Assembly: GCA_903884535.1 (NCBI GenBank)
Contig: CAISEZ010000059.1
Span: forward strand, 1 to 35,049
Reading direction: 5' to 3'
DNA: 35,049 bases
Source of the DNA: an uncultured Verrucomicrobia subdivision 3 bacterium
GTDB taxonomy: Bacteria > Verrucomicrobiota > Verrucomicrobiia > Limisphaerales > UBA11358
The notes under the pieces are model-generated. The model saw only the letters and a list, made by a program, of their open reading frames with translations. It did not search any database and was not told the origin of the DNA. Positions 8,360-17,199 of this stretch are shown piece after piece. Numbering within the stretch: the stretch's first letter is position 1; every line of letters starts with the position of its first letter. The translations under genes and the position numbers were made by a program.

Positions 8360-9733
8360 ATGTTTAAATTGCGCCAAATTGTTTTTTGTCTTCTGCTGGC
8401 TGCCGGTTTGAGCACGCAAGCGACGGAGACAAACTCGCTCGTCTGGCTTGTCGCGAACGATTCGGTGAGCGCGGAACTGCGCGGCGAACCGCTCTGGCCG
8501 ATGCTGGAAGACATTGCGCATCAGACCGGCTGGCATATTTTTGTGGAGCCGGGCGCGACGCATCTTGCGTCCACGAAATTTTCCGGGCTGCCCGCCGGCG
8601 AGGCGTTGCACAAACTGCTGGGCGATTTAAATTTTGCGCTGGTGCCCAAAACCAACGGCCCGACGCAGCTTTATGTTTTTACCACGGCGATGGAAAACGC
8701 CACACTGCCGGTCCGGTTGGCCAAGCCGGTGGTGAAACGGCAGGCGCACGTTGCCAACGAATTGATCGTGAAACTCAAGCCGGGCGCGGACATTGACGCG
8801 CTGGCGAAAGCCATCGGGGCGAAGGTGACCGGGCGCGACGACAAGACGGGTATTTACCGGCTGCAATTTCCCGATGCCGCCGCGACCGACGCCGCGCTGG
8901 CAAGCTTGAAAAGCAACGGCGACGTTGCCGCCGTGGATTACAATTATATTTTCGATCCGCCGCCCGCGCCGCAGCTGGTGGCCAATCCGCCACCGAGTTC
9001 TACACCGGCGCTCACGCTGGACACCTCGACGCCGAACGATCCGTGCAGCCCGGTGGTTGGCTTGATTGACACGCAGGTGCAATCGCTAGGCAGCCAGCTC
9101 AACCCGATTTTGTTGCCGGCCATTTCCGTGGTAGGTGATTTGCCGGCCAACACATCGGCGGTGCCCACGCACGGCACGGCCATGGCCAATGCGATGGCGC
9201 AGGCGATCGCGCAATCCGCGAATGGAAAAAGTCCGGTGAAAATTTTATCCGTTGTGGTTTATAATCAGGGCGAAACCACGACGAGCTGGAATGTGGCGCT
9301 CGGCATTCAGGCGGCGGTGAACGGCGGCGCAACCGTGCTCAACATGAGCCTGGCCGGCACCACAGACAGTCCCATTCTTGACAGCATCGTCCAGCAGGCG
9401 CTCGCCAAAGGCATCGTCATTTTTGCGGCGGCGGGCAATCAGCCGGTCAGCGCGCCGAGTTATCCGGCGGCGATTCCCGGCGTCAACGATGTCACCGCCT
9501 TGGGCCAACCGGGACAGTTGGCATCGTATGCCAATTTTTCCCCGCAAGTGGACATGGCGCTGCCCGGCACGACGATTTTTTCTTACGGTGGACAAACTTT
9601 TGCGGTGCAGGGGACGTCACCGGCGACGGCTTACGCCACCGGCGTGGCGGCCGGAACGAAAGGATTAAACTGTCCGACGTGGACGCAAATTCAGGCGGCA
9701 ATGCAGCAGAAATTTCCGGTGCCGGCGCCTTGA
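8360..9733 (+). CDS. Secreted S8 family serine peptidase (subtilase) with N-terminal STN-like domain
   Basis: The protein is 457 aa. A signal peptide (about 1-22) is followed by a 75-residue segment (about 30-108) that resembles the STN domain of secretins and TonB transducers. Next comes a propeptide-like stretch (NELIVKLKPGADIDALAKAI..., about 133-197) of the kind found in fervidolysin-type subtilases, then a proline-rich linker and a compact peptidase domain. The triad is visible: D237 in VVGLIDTQ, H271 in THGTAMA, oxyanion N360 in FAAAGNQ and S420 in QGTSPATAYATG. The usual DSG at the Asp site is DTQ here, and the domain is short. Role and substrate are unknown. It lies 38 nt after rfbB, probably without functional connection. 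Confidence 0.82.
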   Translation: MFKLRQIVFCLLLAAGLSTQATETNSLVWLVANDSVSAELRGEPLWPMLEDIAHQTGWHIFVEPGATHLASTKFSGLPAGEALHKLLGDLNFALVPKTNGPTQLYVFTTAMENATLPVRLAKPVVKRQAHVANELIVKLKPGADIDALAKAIGAKVTGRDDKTGIYRLQFPDAAATDAALASLKSNGDVAAVDYNYIFDPPPAPQLVANPPPSSTPALTLDTSTPNDPCSPVVGLIDTQVQSLGSQLNPILLPAISVVGDLPANTSAVPTHGTAMANAMAQAIAQSANGKSPVKILSVVVYNQGETTTSWNVALGIQAAVNGGATVLNMSLAGTTDSPILDSIVQQALAKGIVIFAAAGNQPVSAPSYPAAIPGVNDVTALGQPGQLASYANFSPQVDMALPGTTIFSYGGQTFAVQGTSPATAYATGVAAGTKGLNCPTWTQIQAAMQQKFPVPAP

Positions 9734-9736
9734 AAA

Positions 9737-9892
9737 TCAGTGCGAGAGACAGCCGTATTTGATGAACGTGCCGATGAACAGGAGCAGGGCGCAGATGAGC
9801 AGCAACGGATGCCCCGCCAGCAGCAGCAGGATGCCCCAGCTGATGAAGAAGGCGAACGAGACAAATACCGCGATGGCCATAGCAAATTTCAT
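9737..9892 (-). CDS. Possible 51-aa membrane protein
   Basis: An open frame on the minus strand from an ATG at 9892 encodes MKFAMAIAVF followed by about 30 strongly hydrophobic residues in two predicted membrane segments, ending KYGCLSH. It fills most of the space between the convergent subtilase gene and the plus-strand fumarase gene. No Shine-Dalgarno is visible and I recognise no family. The hydrophobic composition and a start just before the first segment make it plausible but not proven. It could be chance. Confidence 0.4.
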   Translation of the reverse strand: MKFAMAIAVFVSFAFFISWGILLLLAGHPLLLICALLLFIGTFIKYGCLSH

Positions 9893-10004
9893 CGCGCTGA
9901 TTGTATGAATATTTGTCCGCCGCGCAAGAATTTGAATTGGCCCGGAAATGCGGACGAAAGAATCTTGGTGCATCTGCGGCCAGAAATATTATTTTGAAGC
10001 CGCC

Positions 10005-10580
10005 ATGACCAAATTAAGTTTTCCCTTCACCGAAGAAAAAATGCGCGCGCTAAAAGTCGGCGACGAGGTGTTGATCACCGGCACCGTGTTCACCGGGCGC
10101 GACGCGGTCCACAAGTATTTGCATGAAGGTGGCACATTGCCGCCGGGTGTGAGTTTTAAGGATGGCATTATTTATCACTGCGGCCCGGTCATGATGAAGC
10201 AGACCGACGGCAGTTATGTCTGCACCGCCGCCGGGCCGACGACCTCGATTCGCGAAGAGCCATATCAATGGCAGGTCATCCGCGATTTCGGTCTGCGCGG
10301 CGTCATTGGCAAAGGCGGCATGGGCGAACGCACGCTCGCGGCGTGCAAGGAATACGGCTGCGTCTATTTGCACGGTGTCGGCGGTGCGGCGCAGGTGTTG
10401 GCCGAGTGCATCAAGAAAGTGCGCAATGTCTATATGATGAAAGAATTTGGCGCGCCCGAAGCCATCTGGGAACTGGAGATCGTGGATTTTCCGGCGGTGG
10501 TGACGATGGATTCACACGGCCGTTCGCTGCATCAGGAGGTTTTTGAGGCAAGTCAGGCAGCATTGGCGGAAAGATTGTAG
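10005..10580 (+). CDS. Fumarate hydratase class I, beta subunit / C-terminal domain family protein
   Basis: The protein is 191 aa and matches the C-terminal (beta) half of iron-sulfur class I fumarases and tartrate dehydratases: GRDAVHKYL (31-39), IIYHCGPV, AAGPTTSIR (75-83), GVIGKGGM (99-106), YLHGVGGAAQVLA and WELEIVDFPAVV. These enzymes hydrate fumarate to malate. The beta part needs the alpha part, which holds the Fe-S cluster cysteines. No alpha gene is adjacent or in the window. I start at the ATG at 10005, where the family homology begins, rather than an in-frame ATG at 9948. The TAG stop lies inside an inverted repeat shared with the next, convergent gene. Confidence 0.85.
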   Translation: MTKLSFPFTEEKMRALKVGDEVLITGTVFTGRDAVHKYLHEGGTLPPGVSFKDGIIYHCGPVMMKQTDGSYVCTAAGPTTSIREEPYQWQVIRDFGLRGVIGKGGMGERTLAACKEYGCVYLHGVGGAAQVLAECIKKVRNVYMMKEFGAPEAIWELEIVDFPAVVTMDSHGRSLHQEVFEASQAALAERL

Positions 10581-10639
10581 CGGCGCGTCGGCAGACCGCT
10601 GCTGACCAAAAATGGCTGCGCTCTGCCGAGCCGCCGCTA
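10578..10639. repeat. Imperfect inverted repeat between convergent genes; carries both stop codons
   Basis: The left arm (10578-10595) and right arm (10622-10639) are 18 nt each and complementary at 16 positions, with the two mismatches adjacent. The 26-nt centre contains CCA-AAAA-TGG, which can extend the hairpin. The first three bases are the TAG of the fumarase gene and the last three are the TAG of the lipoate ligase gene on the other strand. It may act as a bidirectional terminator or mRNA stabiliser, or be a copy of a REP-like repeat. There is no T run. Confidence 0.65.
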
Positions 10640-11362
10640 CGCAATTTTATAATTCCATTCCCGCGTGGAATACTTTTCGCGGGCGAGTTCGGAGATTTTT
10701 TCCCGCGGCGGATTTTTCAATGCTTCATCGGCATTCCATTCCGCGGCTAGCGCGGCTTTCACTGTTTCGGCGGGCAATTTCAAGTTGGTCACAAACTTTT
10801 CGTGGGCGCGGCTGGCGCGGTAGTCGGGTTGCAGCGACGGCATCCGCAGGAGCTCGCCGATCAGTGCTAGGTCACAGTCGAGCAGCAGCGTGCCGTGAAA
10901 CAATAGGAAATTTTTCCGGCGGCGCTGCGAGTTGCCGGCAAACTTCAAATCGCCGAGACAAAGGTCGGTGTGGCCTCTGACTGAAATTTTGGATTCCGGC
11001 AGAAGGGATTCAATCGCAACACGGTTTTTCTCCATGATGAATTGGTTTGCCGCAGTGATGTTCCGCGTCGGGCCGGTTTCGGTGATGCGCAAAATCAGGC
11101 TGTAATTCAATCCGCCCGGCATTTGCACCACCGTGCCACCGCCGGAGCAGCGGCGGTAGATAGGAATGCCTCGGGCGGCGCACGTGGTCACGTTCACTTC
11201 CGTTGCCACTTTATTCGCGTAGCCGACGACGACGAAGGTTTCGCGCGGTTCCCAGAAAATGAGCGTTTCCCCGCCGTGACCGGCTTCGCACACATCCAGC
11301 AAGACTTCGTCTGCCGCCAGATTTTCGGCGGGCGAGGGAAGTTCAAGGTTCAACCGTTGCAT
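10637..11362 (-). CDS. Lipoate--protein ligase A family protein (BPL/LplA catalytic domain)
   Basis: The protein is 241 aa from the ATG at 11362, or 252 aa from an ATG at 11395. The extra residues look unconserved, so I prefer the shorter form. It has the lipoate/octanoate transferase fold: PAENLAADE near the N terminus, RRCSGGGTVVQMPGGLNYS (70-88), the GDLKFAGNSQ block with the catalytic lysine (K140) and FHGTLLLD. It attaches lipoate, or transfers octanoate, to E2 subunits and GcvH. The divergent neighbour encodes pyruvate dehydrogenase E1, whose complex needs lipoylated E2, so the placement makes sense. LplA, LipM and LipL cannot be separated by eye. Confidence 0.82.
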   Translation of the reverse strand: MQRLNLELPSPAENLAADEVLLDVCEAGHGGETLIFWEPRETFVVVGYANKVATEVNVTTCAARGIPIYRRCSGGGTVVQMPGGLNYSLILRITETGPTRNITAANQFIMEKNRVAIESLLPESKISVRGHTDLCLGDLKFAGNSQRRRKNFLLFHGTLLLDCDLALIGELLRMPSLQPDYRASRAHEKFVTNLKLPAETVKAALAAEWNADEALKNPPREKISELAREKYSTREWNYKIA

Positions 11363-11450
11363 CCGGTTGCAATTTGGCTGGTGTTGGGAGGACAAAATCG
11401 GTTTAATGTTTCACGCATTGTCTTTGCGTTTGCAAAAATAGTTTAGCCAA

Positions 11451-14144
11451 GTGAAAGCATCAAAAAAAGAAATATCCGGTTCGCGCGGCGCATCCGCCTC
11501 CAACAGCAATGGCGACAAATGGTCGCAATCTTTGCAGTCGGTTTTTGAATTGTCGCTGCAAAGCCAGGGGCCGGAGCGCACCGCGGAGTTGCTCGAAAAA
11601 CTCGCCGACCAGTTGCGCACCACGCCACGCGCGTCGGCAGGCTTGACGACGGCTTACGCCAACACAATTCCGCCGGAACAGCAGGCGGCGTTTCCGGGCG
11701 ACCGCGACATCGAACGCCGCATTAAGAGCCTTATTCGCTGGAATGCGATGGCGATGGTCGTGAAGGCGAATTCCACGACGAACGTCGGCGGCCACATTGC
11801 GTCGTTTGCTTCGTCGGCGACGCTTTACGAAGTGGCGCAAAACCATTTTTTCCGCGGCGCGACGGACGAGTTTCCCGGCGACATTGTTTATTTTCAGGGC
11901 CACGCCGCGCCCGGCATGTATGCGCGCGCTTATCTCGAAGGCCGCATCAGCGAAAAACAGTTGCAAAATTTCCGGCAGGAACTCGCCGAGGGCGGCGGGC
12001 TGTCGTCGTATCCGCATCCGTATTTGATGCCGGAGTTCTGGCAGTTCCCCACGGTCTCGATGGGCCTCGGCCCGATCATGTCGCTGTATCAGGCGCGCTT
12101 TAATCGCTACCTGATGGCGCGCGGTTTGGTGAACTGGAAGGAAGAACCGAAGGTCTGGGCGTTCCTGGGCGACGGTGAATCCGATGAACCGGAATCACTT
12201 GGCGCGATCACGCTCGCGGCGCGCGAGAATCTCGACAACCTCATTTGGGTCGTGAACTGCAATTTGCAGCGGCTCGACGGGCCGGTGCGCGGCAATGGCA
12301 AAATTATCCAGGAACTCGAAGGCTTGTTCCACGGCGCCGGCTGGAATGTCATCAAGGTGATTTGGGGCACCGAGTGGGACGAGATTCTCAAACGCGACAA
12401 GACCGGCCTCTTGCTCAAACGCATGGAAGAATGCTGCGATGGCGATTACCAGAAATACATCGTCGAACCCGGCAGCTACACGCGCAAACATTTCTTCGGT
12501 AAGTATCCGCAGTTGCTCGAACTCGTGACGCATTTGAGCGACGAGCAGATCAGCAAGCTTTTGCGCGGTGGTCATGACGTGCGCAAAATGTATGCGGCCT
12601 ACAAATCCGCGATGGATCACAAAGGCCAGCCGACCGTCGTGCTCGCGAAAACCGTCAAGGGCTACGGCCTCGGCGAAGCGGGCGAAGGCAAAAACATTTC
12701 GCACCAACAGAAAAAAATGAACGAAAAGGAACTCCGCGAGTTCCGCAAACGTTTTGACATTCCGTTGAGCGACGATGTCATTGCCGACATGCCATTTTAT
12801 CGTCCGCCCGCCGACAGCCCGGAGATGAAATATCTTTTGGCGCAGCGCAAAAGGCTGGGTGGCTTTGTGCCGGCGCGCATCGTCAAGCCAGCCAAGCTTG
12901 ATGTGCCGACGATGGCTCACTTTGCCGAAATGGCGCGCAGTTCGACGCGCGAAGTCTCAACGACTATGGCCTTCGGACGTTTGTTGAGCCTGATGCTTCA
13001 GCACAAAGGTTTGAACAAGCATCTCGTGCCGATCATTCCTGACGAGGCGCGCACGTTTGGCTTGGACACGCTGTTCCGCGAAATTGGAATTTATTCGTCC
13101 AAGGGCCAGCTTTACGAACCGGTGGACAGTAAGACGCTCTCGTATTATCACGAAGCCAAAGACGGACAAATTCTCGAAGAAGGCATCAGCGAAACCGGCG
13201 CGATGTCGTCGTTCATTGCCGCTGGCACGAGTTACGCCACGCATGGCGTGCCGATGGTTCCGTTTTACATTTACTATTCGATGTTCGGTCCGCAGCGCGT
13301 CGGCGATTTGTTCTGGCTCGCCGGGGATATCCGCGCCAAAGGCTTTTTGCTCGGTGCAACATCCGGCCGCACTTCGCTCAACGGCGAAGGCTTGCAACAT
13401 CAGGACGGCCATAGCTTGCTGCACGCGAGCACGATTCCGACCTGCCTGCCATACGATCCCGCGTTTAGCTACGAACTCGCCGTCATCGTCACGGACGGTT
13501 TGCGCCGCATGTATGTTGAGAACGAGGATATTTTTTATTATCTCGCCGTCTATAACGAAAATCATCCGATGCCCGCGATGCCGGCGGGTTGCGAAGACGG
13601 CATTTTGAAAGGGTTGTATAAATTCAAGCCCGGCGCGGAAGGCAAAAAAATCAAGGCGCACATTTTTGGCAGCGGCTCGATCATGCAATCGGCGTTGAAG
13701 GCGCAGGAAATTCTCGCGGAAAAATATGGCGTGAGCGCTGATGTGTGGAGTGCGACCAGCTACAAGCTGCTGCGCGCTGACGCGATCCGTTGCCAGCGCT
13801 GGAACATGCTGCACCCGACGCAGCCGGCGAAAAAATCCTACGTCGAAACGCTGCTCTCTAAAGAGCAGGGCGCATTCGTCGCCGTTTCCGATAACATCCG
13901 CACTGTCCCGGATCAGATCGCCACGTGGGTTCCCGGCGGTTTATTCACACTCGGCACGGACGGTTTTGGTCGCAGCGACACGCGGACGCGGTTGCGCCGG
14001 TTCTTCGGCGTGGATGTGGAGTCCACCGTCATCGGCGCGCTTTACGCGCTGGCGGAGAAAAATCTGATCGAGCGCAAAGTCGTCGCGCAGGCGATCAAGG
14101 ATTTTGGGATGGATTCTGAGCAGTTGCAGCCGCAGCTCGTTTAA
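11451..14144 (+). CDS. aceE: Pyruvate dehydrogenase E1 component, homodimeric type
   Basis: The protein is 897 aa, close to the 887 aa of E. coli AceE. It decarboxylates pyruvate with thiamine diphosphate and passes the acetyl group to lipoyl-E2. Seen are NVGGHIASFASSATLYEV (111-128), DIVYFQGHAAPGMYARAYLEGR, the ThDP/Mg motif GDGESDEPE (240-248) with NLQRLDGPV (271-279), and conserved C-terminal blocks such as LNGEGLQHQDGHSLL. The start is a GTG at 11451, because no ATG occurs before the conserved N-terminal region. The first 20 or so residues are Ser- and Lys-rich and not conserved. E2 and E3 genes are not in the window. The 55-nt gap to the divergent ligase gene must hold both promoters, but I see no clear boxes. 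A strong terminator follows. Confidence 0.95.
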   Translation: MKASKKEISGSRGASASNSNGDKWSQSLQSVFELSLQSQGPERTAELLEKLADQLRTTPRASAGLTTAYANTIPPEQQAAFPGDRDIERRIKSLIRWNAMAMVVKANSTTNVGGHIASFASSATLYEVAQNHFFRGATDEFPGDIVYFQGHAAPGMYARAYLEGRISEKQLQNFRQELAEGGGLSSYPHPYLMPEFWQFPTVSMGLGPIMSLYQARFNRYLMARGLVNWKEEPKVWAFLGDGESDEPESLGAITLAARENLDNLIWVVNCNLQRLDGPVRGNGKIIQELEGLFHGAGWNVIKVIWGTEWDEILKRDKTGLLLKRMEECCDGDYQKYIVEPGSYTRKHFFGKYPQLLELVTHLSDEQISKLLRGGHDVRKMYAAYKSAMDHKGQPTVVLAKTVKGYGLGEAGEGKNISHQQKKMNEKELREFRKRFDIPLSDDVIADMPFYRPPADSPEMKYLLAQRKRLGGFVPARIVKPAKLDVPTMAHFAEMARSSTREVSTTMAFGRLLSLMLQHKGLNKHLVPIIPDEARTFGLDTLFREIGIYSSKGQLYEPVDSKTLSYYHEAKDGQILEEGISETGAMSSFIAAGTSYATHGVPMVPFYIYYSMFGPQRVGDLFWLAGDIRAKGFLLGATSGRTSLNGEGLQHQDGHSLLHASTIPTCLPYDPAFSYELAVIVTDGLRRMYVENEDIFYYLAVYNENHPMPAMPAGCEDGILKGLYKFKPGAEGKKIKAHIFGSGSIMQSALKAQEILAEKYGVSADVWSATSYKLLRADAIRCQRWNMLHPTQPAKKSYVETLLSKEQGAFVAVSDNIRTVPDQIATWVPGGLFTLGTDGFGRSDTRTRLRRFFGVDVESTVIGALYALAEKNLIERKVVAQAIKDFGMDSEQLQPQLV

Positions 14145-14160
14145 GATTGGAAAATTTTCC

Positions 14161-14190
14161 AACGCGCCATTTTTCAATGGCGCGTTTTTT
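14161..14190 (+). terminator. Rho-independent terminator after aceE
   Basis: AACGCGCCAT (14161-14170) pairs perfectly with ATGGCGCGTT (14177-14186), extendable by one T-A pair to an 11-bp stem with a TTTC loop. The T run reaches 14190. It lies between convergent genes and its T run overlaps the stop codon of the minus-strand gene. In the minus direction no clean T tract follows, so it mainly serves aceE. Confidence 0.9.
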
Positions 14191-17110
14191 ATTTTGCCGG
14201 TTCGCGGCCGGCGGGATTTTTCAATGCCTCCAAACGCGCGTGGATTTCCTCCCACCGGATCGTTCCCGCCGGCGAGTTGGTGAGGCAGATGCTGAAATGA
14301 CGGATGGCCTGATTGGTGTCGTGCCGTTGTTGGGCGATTTCGGCGAGGCCAAAATGAACGCTGAAAACATTCGCCGGTTGGCTTTCCAGTAGGTGGTAAT
14401 CCGCCTCCGCCGATGGCAGGTCCCGGTTTTGCAGATAGGCGATGGCGCGATTGAGCCGGATTGACGGCGCATTGGTGATGGCCAGCGCCCGGTTCAAAAC
14501 CGGAATGGCATCGGCGGGGTGGTTCATCTGAATCAAGATGGCGGCCTGATTGTTCAACGCGGGAATGTTTTTGGGTTCACTGACGAGCTGGTCATTTACG
14601 ATTTGCAACGCGTTGGTCAGATCGCCGAATGCCAGATACGCCTTGAAGACCAGGTTCGCCGTCGGCGTGTCGTCCGGGTGCTGTTTCAAAATGGACTGCA
14701 AGATGCGCCGCGCGTTGGGAAGATTCGTTTGCGACATCCAAGACTTGGCTTCCAACAGGGACAGTTCCACGTCCACTTCCGCCAGTTGGTTGGTGGGCAG
14801 CGCGGACGTGGTGGCGCGCAGGCGTTTGACGCTTTCAAAAACCTTGTCGTCCATCCGGTAGTGGGAATACAACTCGGCCAGCAATAGTTCCGGCGGCAAC
14901 GCGCCGGGCGCGAGGGTTTTCGAGCGTTCCAGTTGCTGCACGGTCTGGCGTGGCCAACCGGCCTGTTCGCAGGCGCGGCCCAGCAGAAAACACAGCCCCG
15001 GTTCGTCAAACGACCCGCAACTGTTCATGGTCAGGATGAGGTGCGGCAGGTCTTTAAACCGGCCCACCATGGCTTCCAGTCGGTCGAGCGTCATTTTTTT
15101 GCCGGCCTGAAGATTGGTGTTGCACTCCAGATTGATGGCGGCCGCCACATTGTTGGTGTTCAACACCAGCGCCTGTTCAAAGCGGCGCTGGGCTGCGGGC
15201 AACCGGCCGCTGCGCTGCAATTCCACGCCCCAATTGTCGAGGGAAATGGAATGCCATTGGCTGAGCAGCCGGTTTTGCGGGGCGGGCATCGGCTCCAGAT
15301 AAAAACAGTCCGCCAAGGTGCCGCAGATTTTTCCCCAAACCGATGGTCGTTGCGCCTCCGGCGGGCGGAGCGGTGCCATTTGATTTTGCCAGGCATCGTC
15401 CCAGAATTTTTCACCGTCCGCAAATTCCTGCGCGGTCAGCGCTGGTCCGCCGGTCTGGTCCTTCTCGTAGAATTTCAATTCCGTAATGGCGGCGTGCGGC
15501 TGCGGATAAAATTGCTCGAAGAAATATCGTCCCGGACTCGGCTGCAAATAAAACACTCGGCGCGCGCGCGCCATTTGGTCGAGCAGGCGGATCTGCTCCA
15601 GCGGCTTGAGATCATGCTGGGTTTGCGCTGTCACCCAGCCGAGCGGCTGCCGGCGTTCGAGCGCGGCGCGGTAGGCCGGAAACGGCAGATACCGGAGATC
15701 CACCACCAGCGTTGGGTGGCCGGCTTTTTCGTGCGCCAGGGCTGCTTGAAAAACATTGAGCTTGTTGACGTCGTCGCCCAAAACAATGCCGCCGTCGGCC
15801 GGCAACGAACGGACTGCGAGCGCGCCGAAAGTTTCCAGCGCCGGCCGGCGGGCCGAAAAAATAGCCGGCGCATTGCGGGTCGCCAAAGCGATAATAATTA
15901 TTCCCGCCGCGATGGCCAGCAGCGTTGGCGCGCCATGCCTCACCCAGGATTCAATTTTTTGGGAGAGATTACGCCCGCGCCGTTCGGGCCGGATTTGCGA
16001 GACGAACAAAAGATTGCCCGCCAGAAAACCGATGCCGAGCGCGTTCAAATAATCGAAGCTGAGCAGCGGCAGTGAAATGCCAAATTGCTGCCGCAAGACC
16101 TGCTGCGGGCCGATGCTGGGGTCGAACGCCAGCCAGAGGCACGCGAACAGCAGCCCGCCGCGCAACGTCCGGTAAATCCAGATCTGCAACCGTTCGACTC
16201 TAGATTTATTATTGGCTCCGCGATCCTGCAATCGCACCAGACAGGTCAGCGTGGGCACCAGAAAATACAGCAGCACCGCCACCGTCATCAGCCGGTGTTG
16301 CGCCCAGAATTCCACGTAGAGCACCCAAAACGTGTTCTTGGTATATTTCACGGCGACCAGCCAGCCTTCGCCAAAACTCCAGGGCGAATGCGGGTTGAAA
16401 CCGTTGACCAGCGGCGGCAGCGCATAAACGGAAAATCCCGCCAGCCCCAACAGCGCCATGCGCAGCAGGAAATCCCATTTTAAAAAACGCTTCCGGCGCA
16501 GCCAGATCAGCGCCGCCACAAACAACGGCAGGTTGAGCAGCATCACCCAGCTTTCCGCCATGCCCAGACCCCAGATCACTGCTGCGGCGTTCAGCCAGCG
16601 CGAATCCTTGTCGGCGCGATATTCCAGCAGGCACCAGATTCCCGCCGCGAGCAGCAACTGGTTCAGCATGACGCCGCCGCCCGCCGTGGCCTCCTGCCAG
16701 AAATTAAATTCCAAACCGCCGACCGCGCAGGCCAGCAGCACCGGCAGGGATTTGATCCACGGTTTGTTTTCGTCCGGCGGACAATCCCACGGCAACAGTT
16801 CGATGGAGCGCGCCAGCAAGCCGAGCGTCAGCGCCCCGGTGACGGCAAAAAACAAATGGAGGCCGGCGGGAATCCAGCCCGCGGGCAGCCCGCGCAACGG
16901 CGCGATGAGCAGCCAGAGCAGCGGTTCACCGGTCAGCGGTTGCCAGTCCCAGCCCGCCACCTTGGCGGCCAGCGACAGGCTATTCAACGTGACGCCCCAG
17001 CTCAAGGTCAGGCCATAAACCAGCAAGGCGGCCACGGCCACCAGGCGAGGAAGGCGATGCGGAAATCCAGTCACGGCGAAATTGTTTGGGAAAGCCAGGA
17101 GAAAAGCCAT
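14189..17110 (-). CDS. DUF2723 family multi-pass membrane protein with C-terminal TPR repeats
   Basis: The protein is 973 aa. The N-terminal half (about 20-412) has around ten hydrophobic segments. With WDWQPLTGEPLLWLLIAP, the charged first loop and EFNFWQEATAGGG, it looks like the DUF2723 / TMEM260-like group of polytopic proteins related to glycosyltransferases that use lipid-linked sugars. The remainder is soluble. Its last third (about 640-960) shows degenerate tetratricopeptide repeats, for example NNVAAAINLECNTNLQAGK, IPALNNQAAILIQMNHPADA and SIRLNRAIAYLQNRDLPSAE, ending in a basic lysine-rich tail. A role in protein O-glycosylation or envelope assembly is a family-based guess. The start is the ATG at 17110. 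Confidence 0.75.
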   Translation of the reverse strand: MAFLLAFPNNFAVTGFPHRLPRLVAVAALLVYGLTLSWGVTLNSLSLAAKVAGWDWQPLTGEPLLWLLIAPLRGLPAGWIPAGLHLFFAVTGALTLGLLARSIELLPWDCPPDENKPWIKSLPVLLACAVGGLEFNFWQEATAGGGVMLNQLLLAAGIWCLLEYRADKDSRWLNAAAVIWGLGMAESWVMLLNLPLFVAALIWLRRKRFLKWDFLLRMALLGLAGFSVYALPPLVNGFNPHSPWSFGEGWLVAVKYTKNTFWVLYVEFWAQHRLMTVAVLLYFLVPTLTCLVRLQDRGANNKSRVERLQIWIYRTLRGGLLFACLWLAFDPSIGPQQVLRQQFGISLPLLSFDYLNALGIGFLAGNLLFVSQIRPERRGRNLSQKIESWVRHGAPTLLAIAAGIIIIALATRNAPAIFSARRPALETFGALAVRSLPADGGIVLGDDVNKLNVFQAALAHEKAGHPTLVVDLRYLPFPAYRAALERRQPLGWVTAQTQHDLKPLEQIRLLDQMARARRVFYLQPSPGRYFFEQFYPQPHAAITELKFYEKDQTGGPALTAQEFADGEKFWDDAWQNQMAPLRPPEAQRPSVWGKICGTLADCFYLEPMPAPQNRLLSQWHSISLDNWGVELQRSGRLPAAQRRFEQALVLNTNNVAAAINLECNTNLQAGKKMTLDRLEAMVGRFKDLPHLILTMNSCGSFDEPGLCFLLGRACEQAGWPRQTVQQLERSKTLAPGALPPELLLAELYSHYRMDDKVFESVKRLRATTSALPTNQLAEVDVELSLLEAKSWMSQTNLPNARRILQSILKQHPDDTPTANLVFKAYLAFGDLTNALQIVNDQLVSEPKNIPALNNQAAILIQMNHPADAIPVLNRALAITNAPSIRLNRAIAYLQNRDLPSAEADYHLLESQPANVFSVHFGLAEIAQQRHDTNQAIRHFSICLTNSPAGTIRWEEIHARLEALKNPAGREPAK

Positions 17111-17199
17111 GCGGAAATGCTGGGCGGAAGATTTGCTAGAAACGGCGGCTTGCTTTTGAAAAGCAAATTTAGAAATCGCTTCGTGAAATGAAAGTGGCA

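Noticed and set aside
14933-16075. A 380-codon open frame on the plus strand antisense to the DUF2723/TPR gene
   Set aside because: It is a composition-driven shadow; the minus-strand frame encodes coherent membrane segments and TPRs over the same bases.
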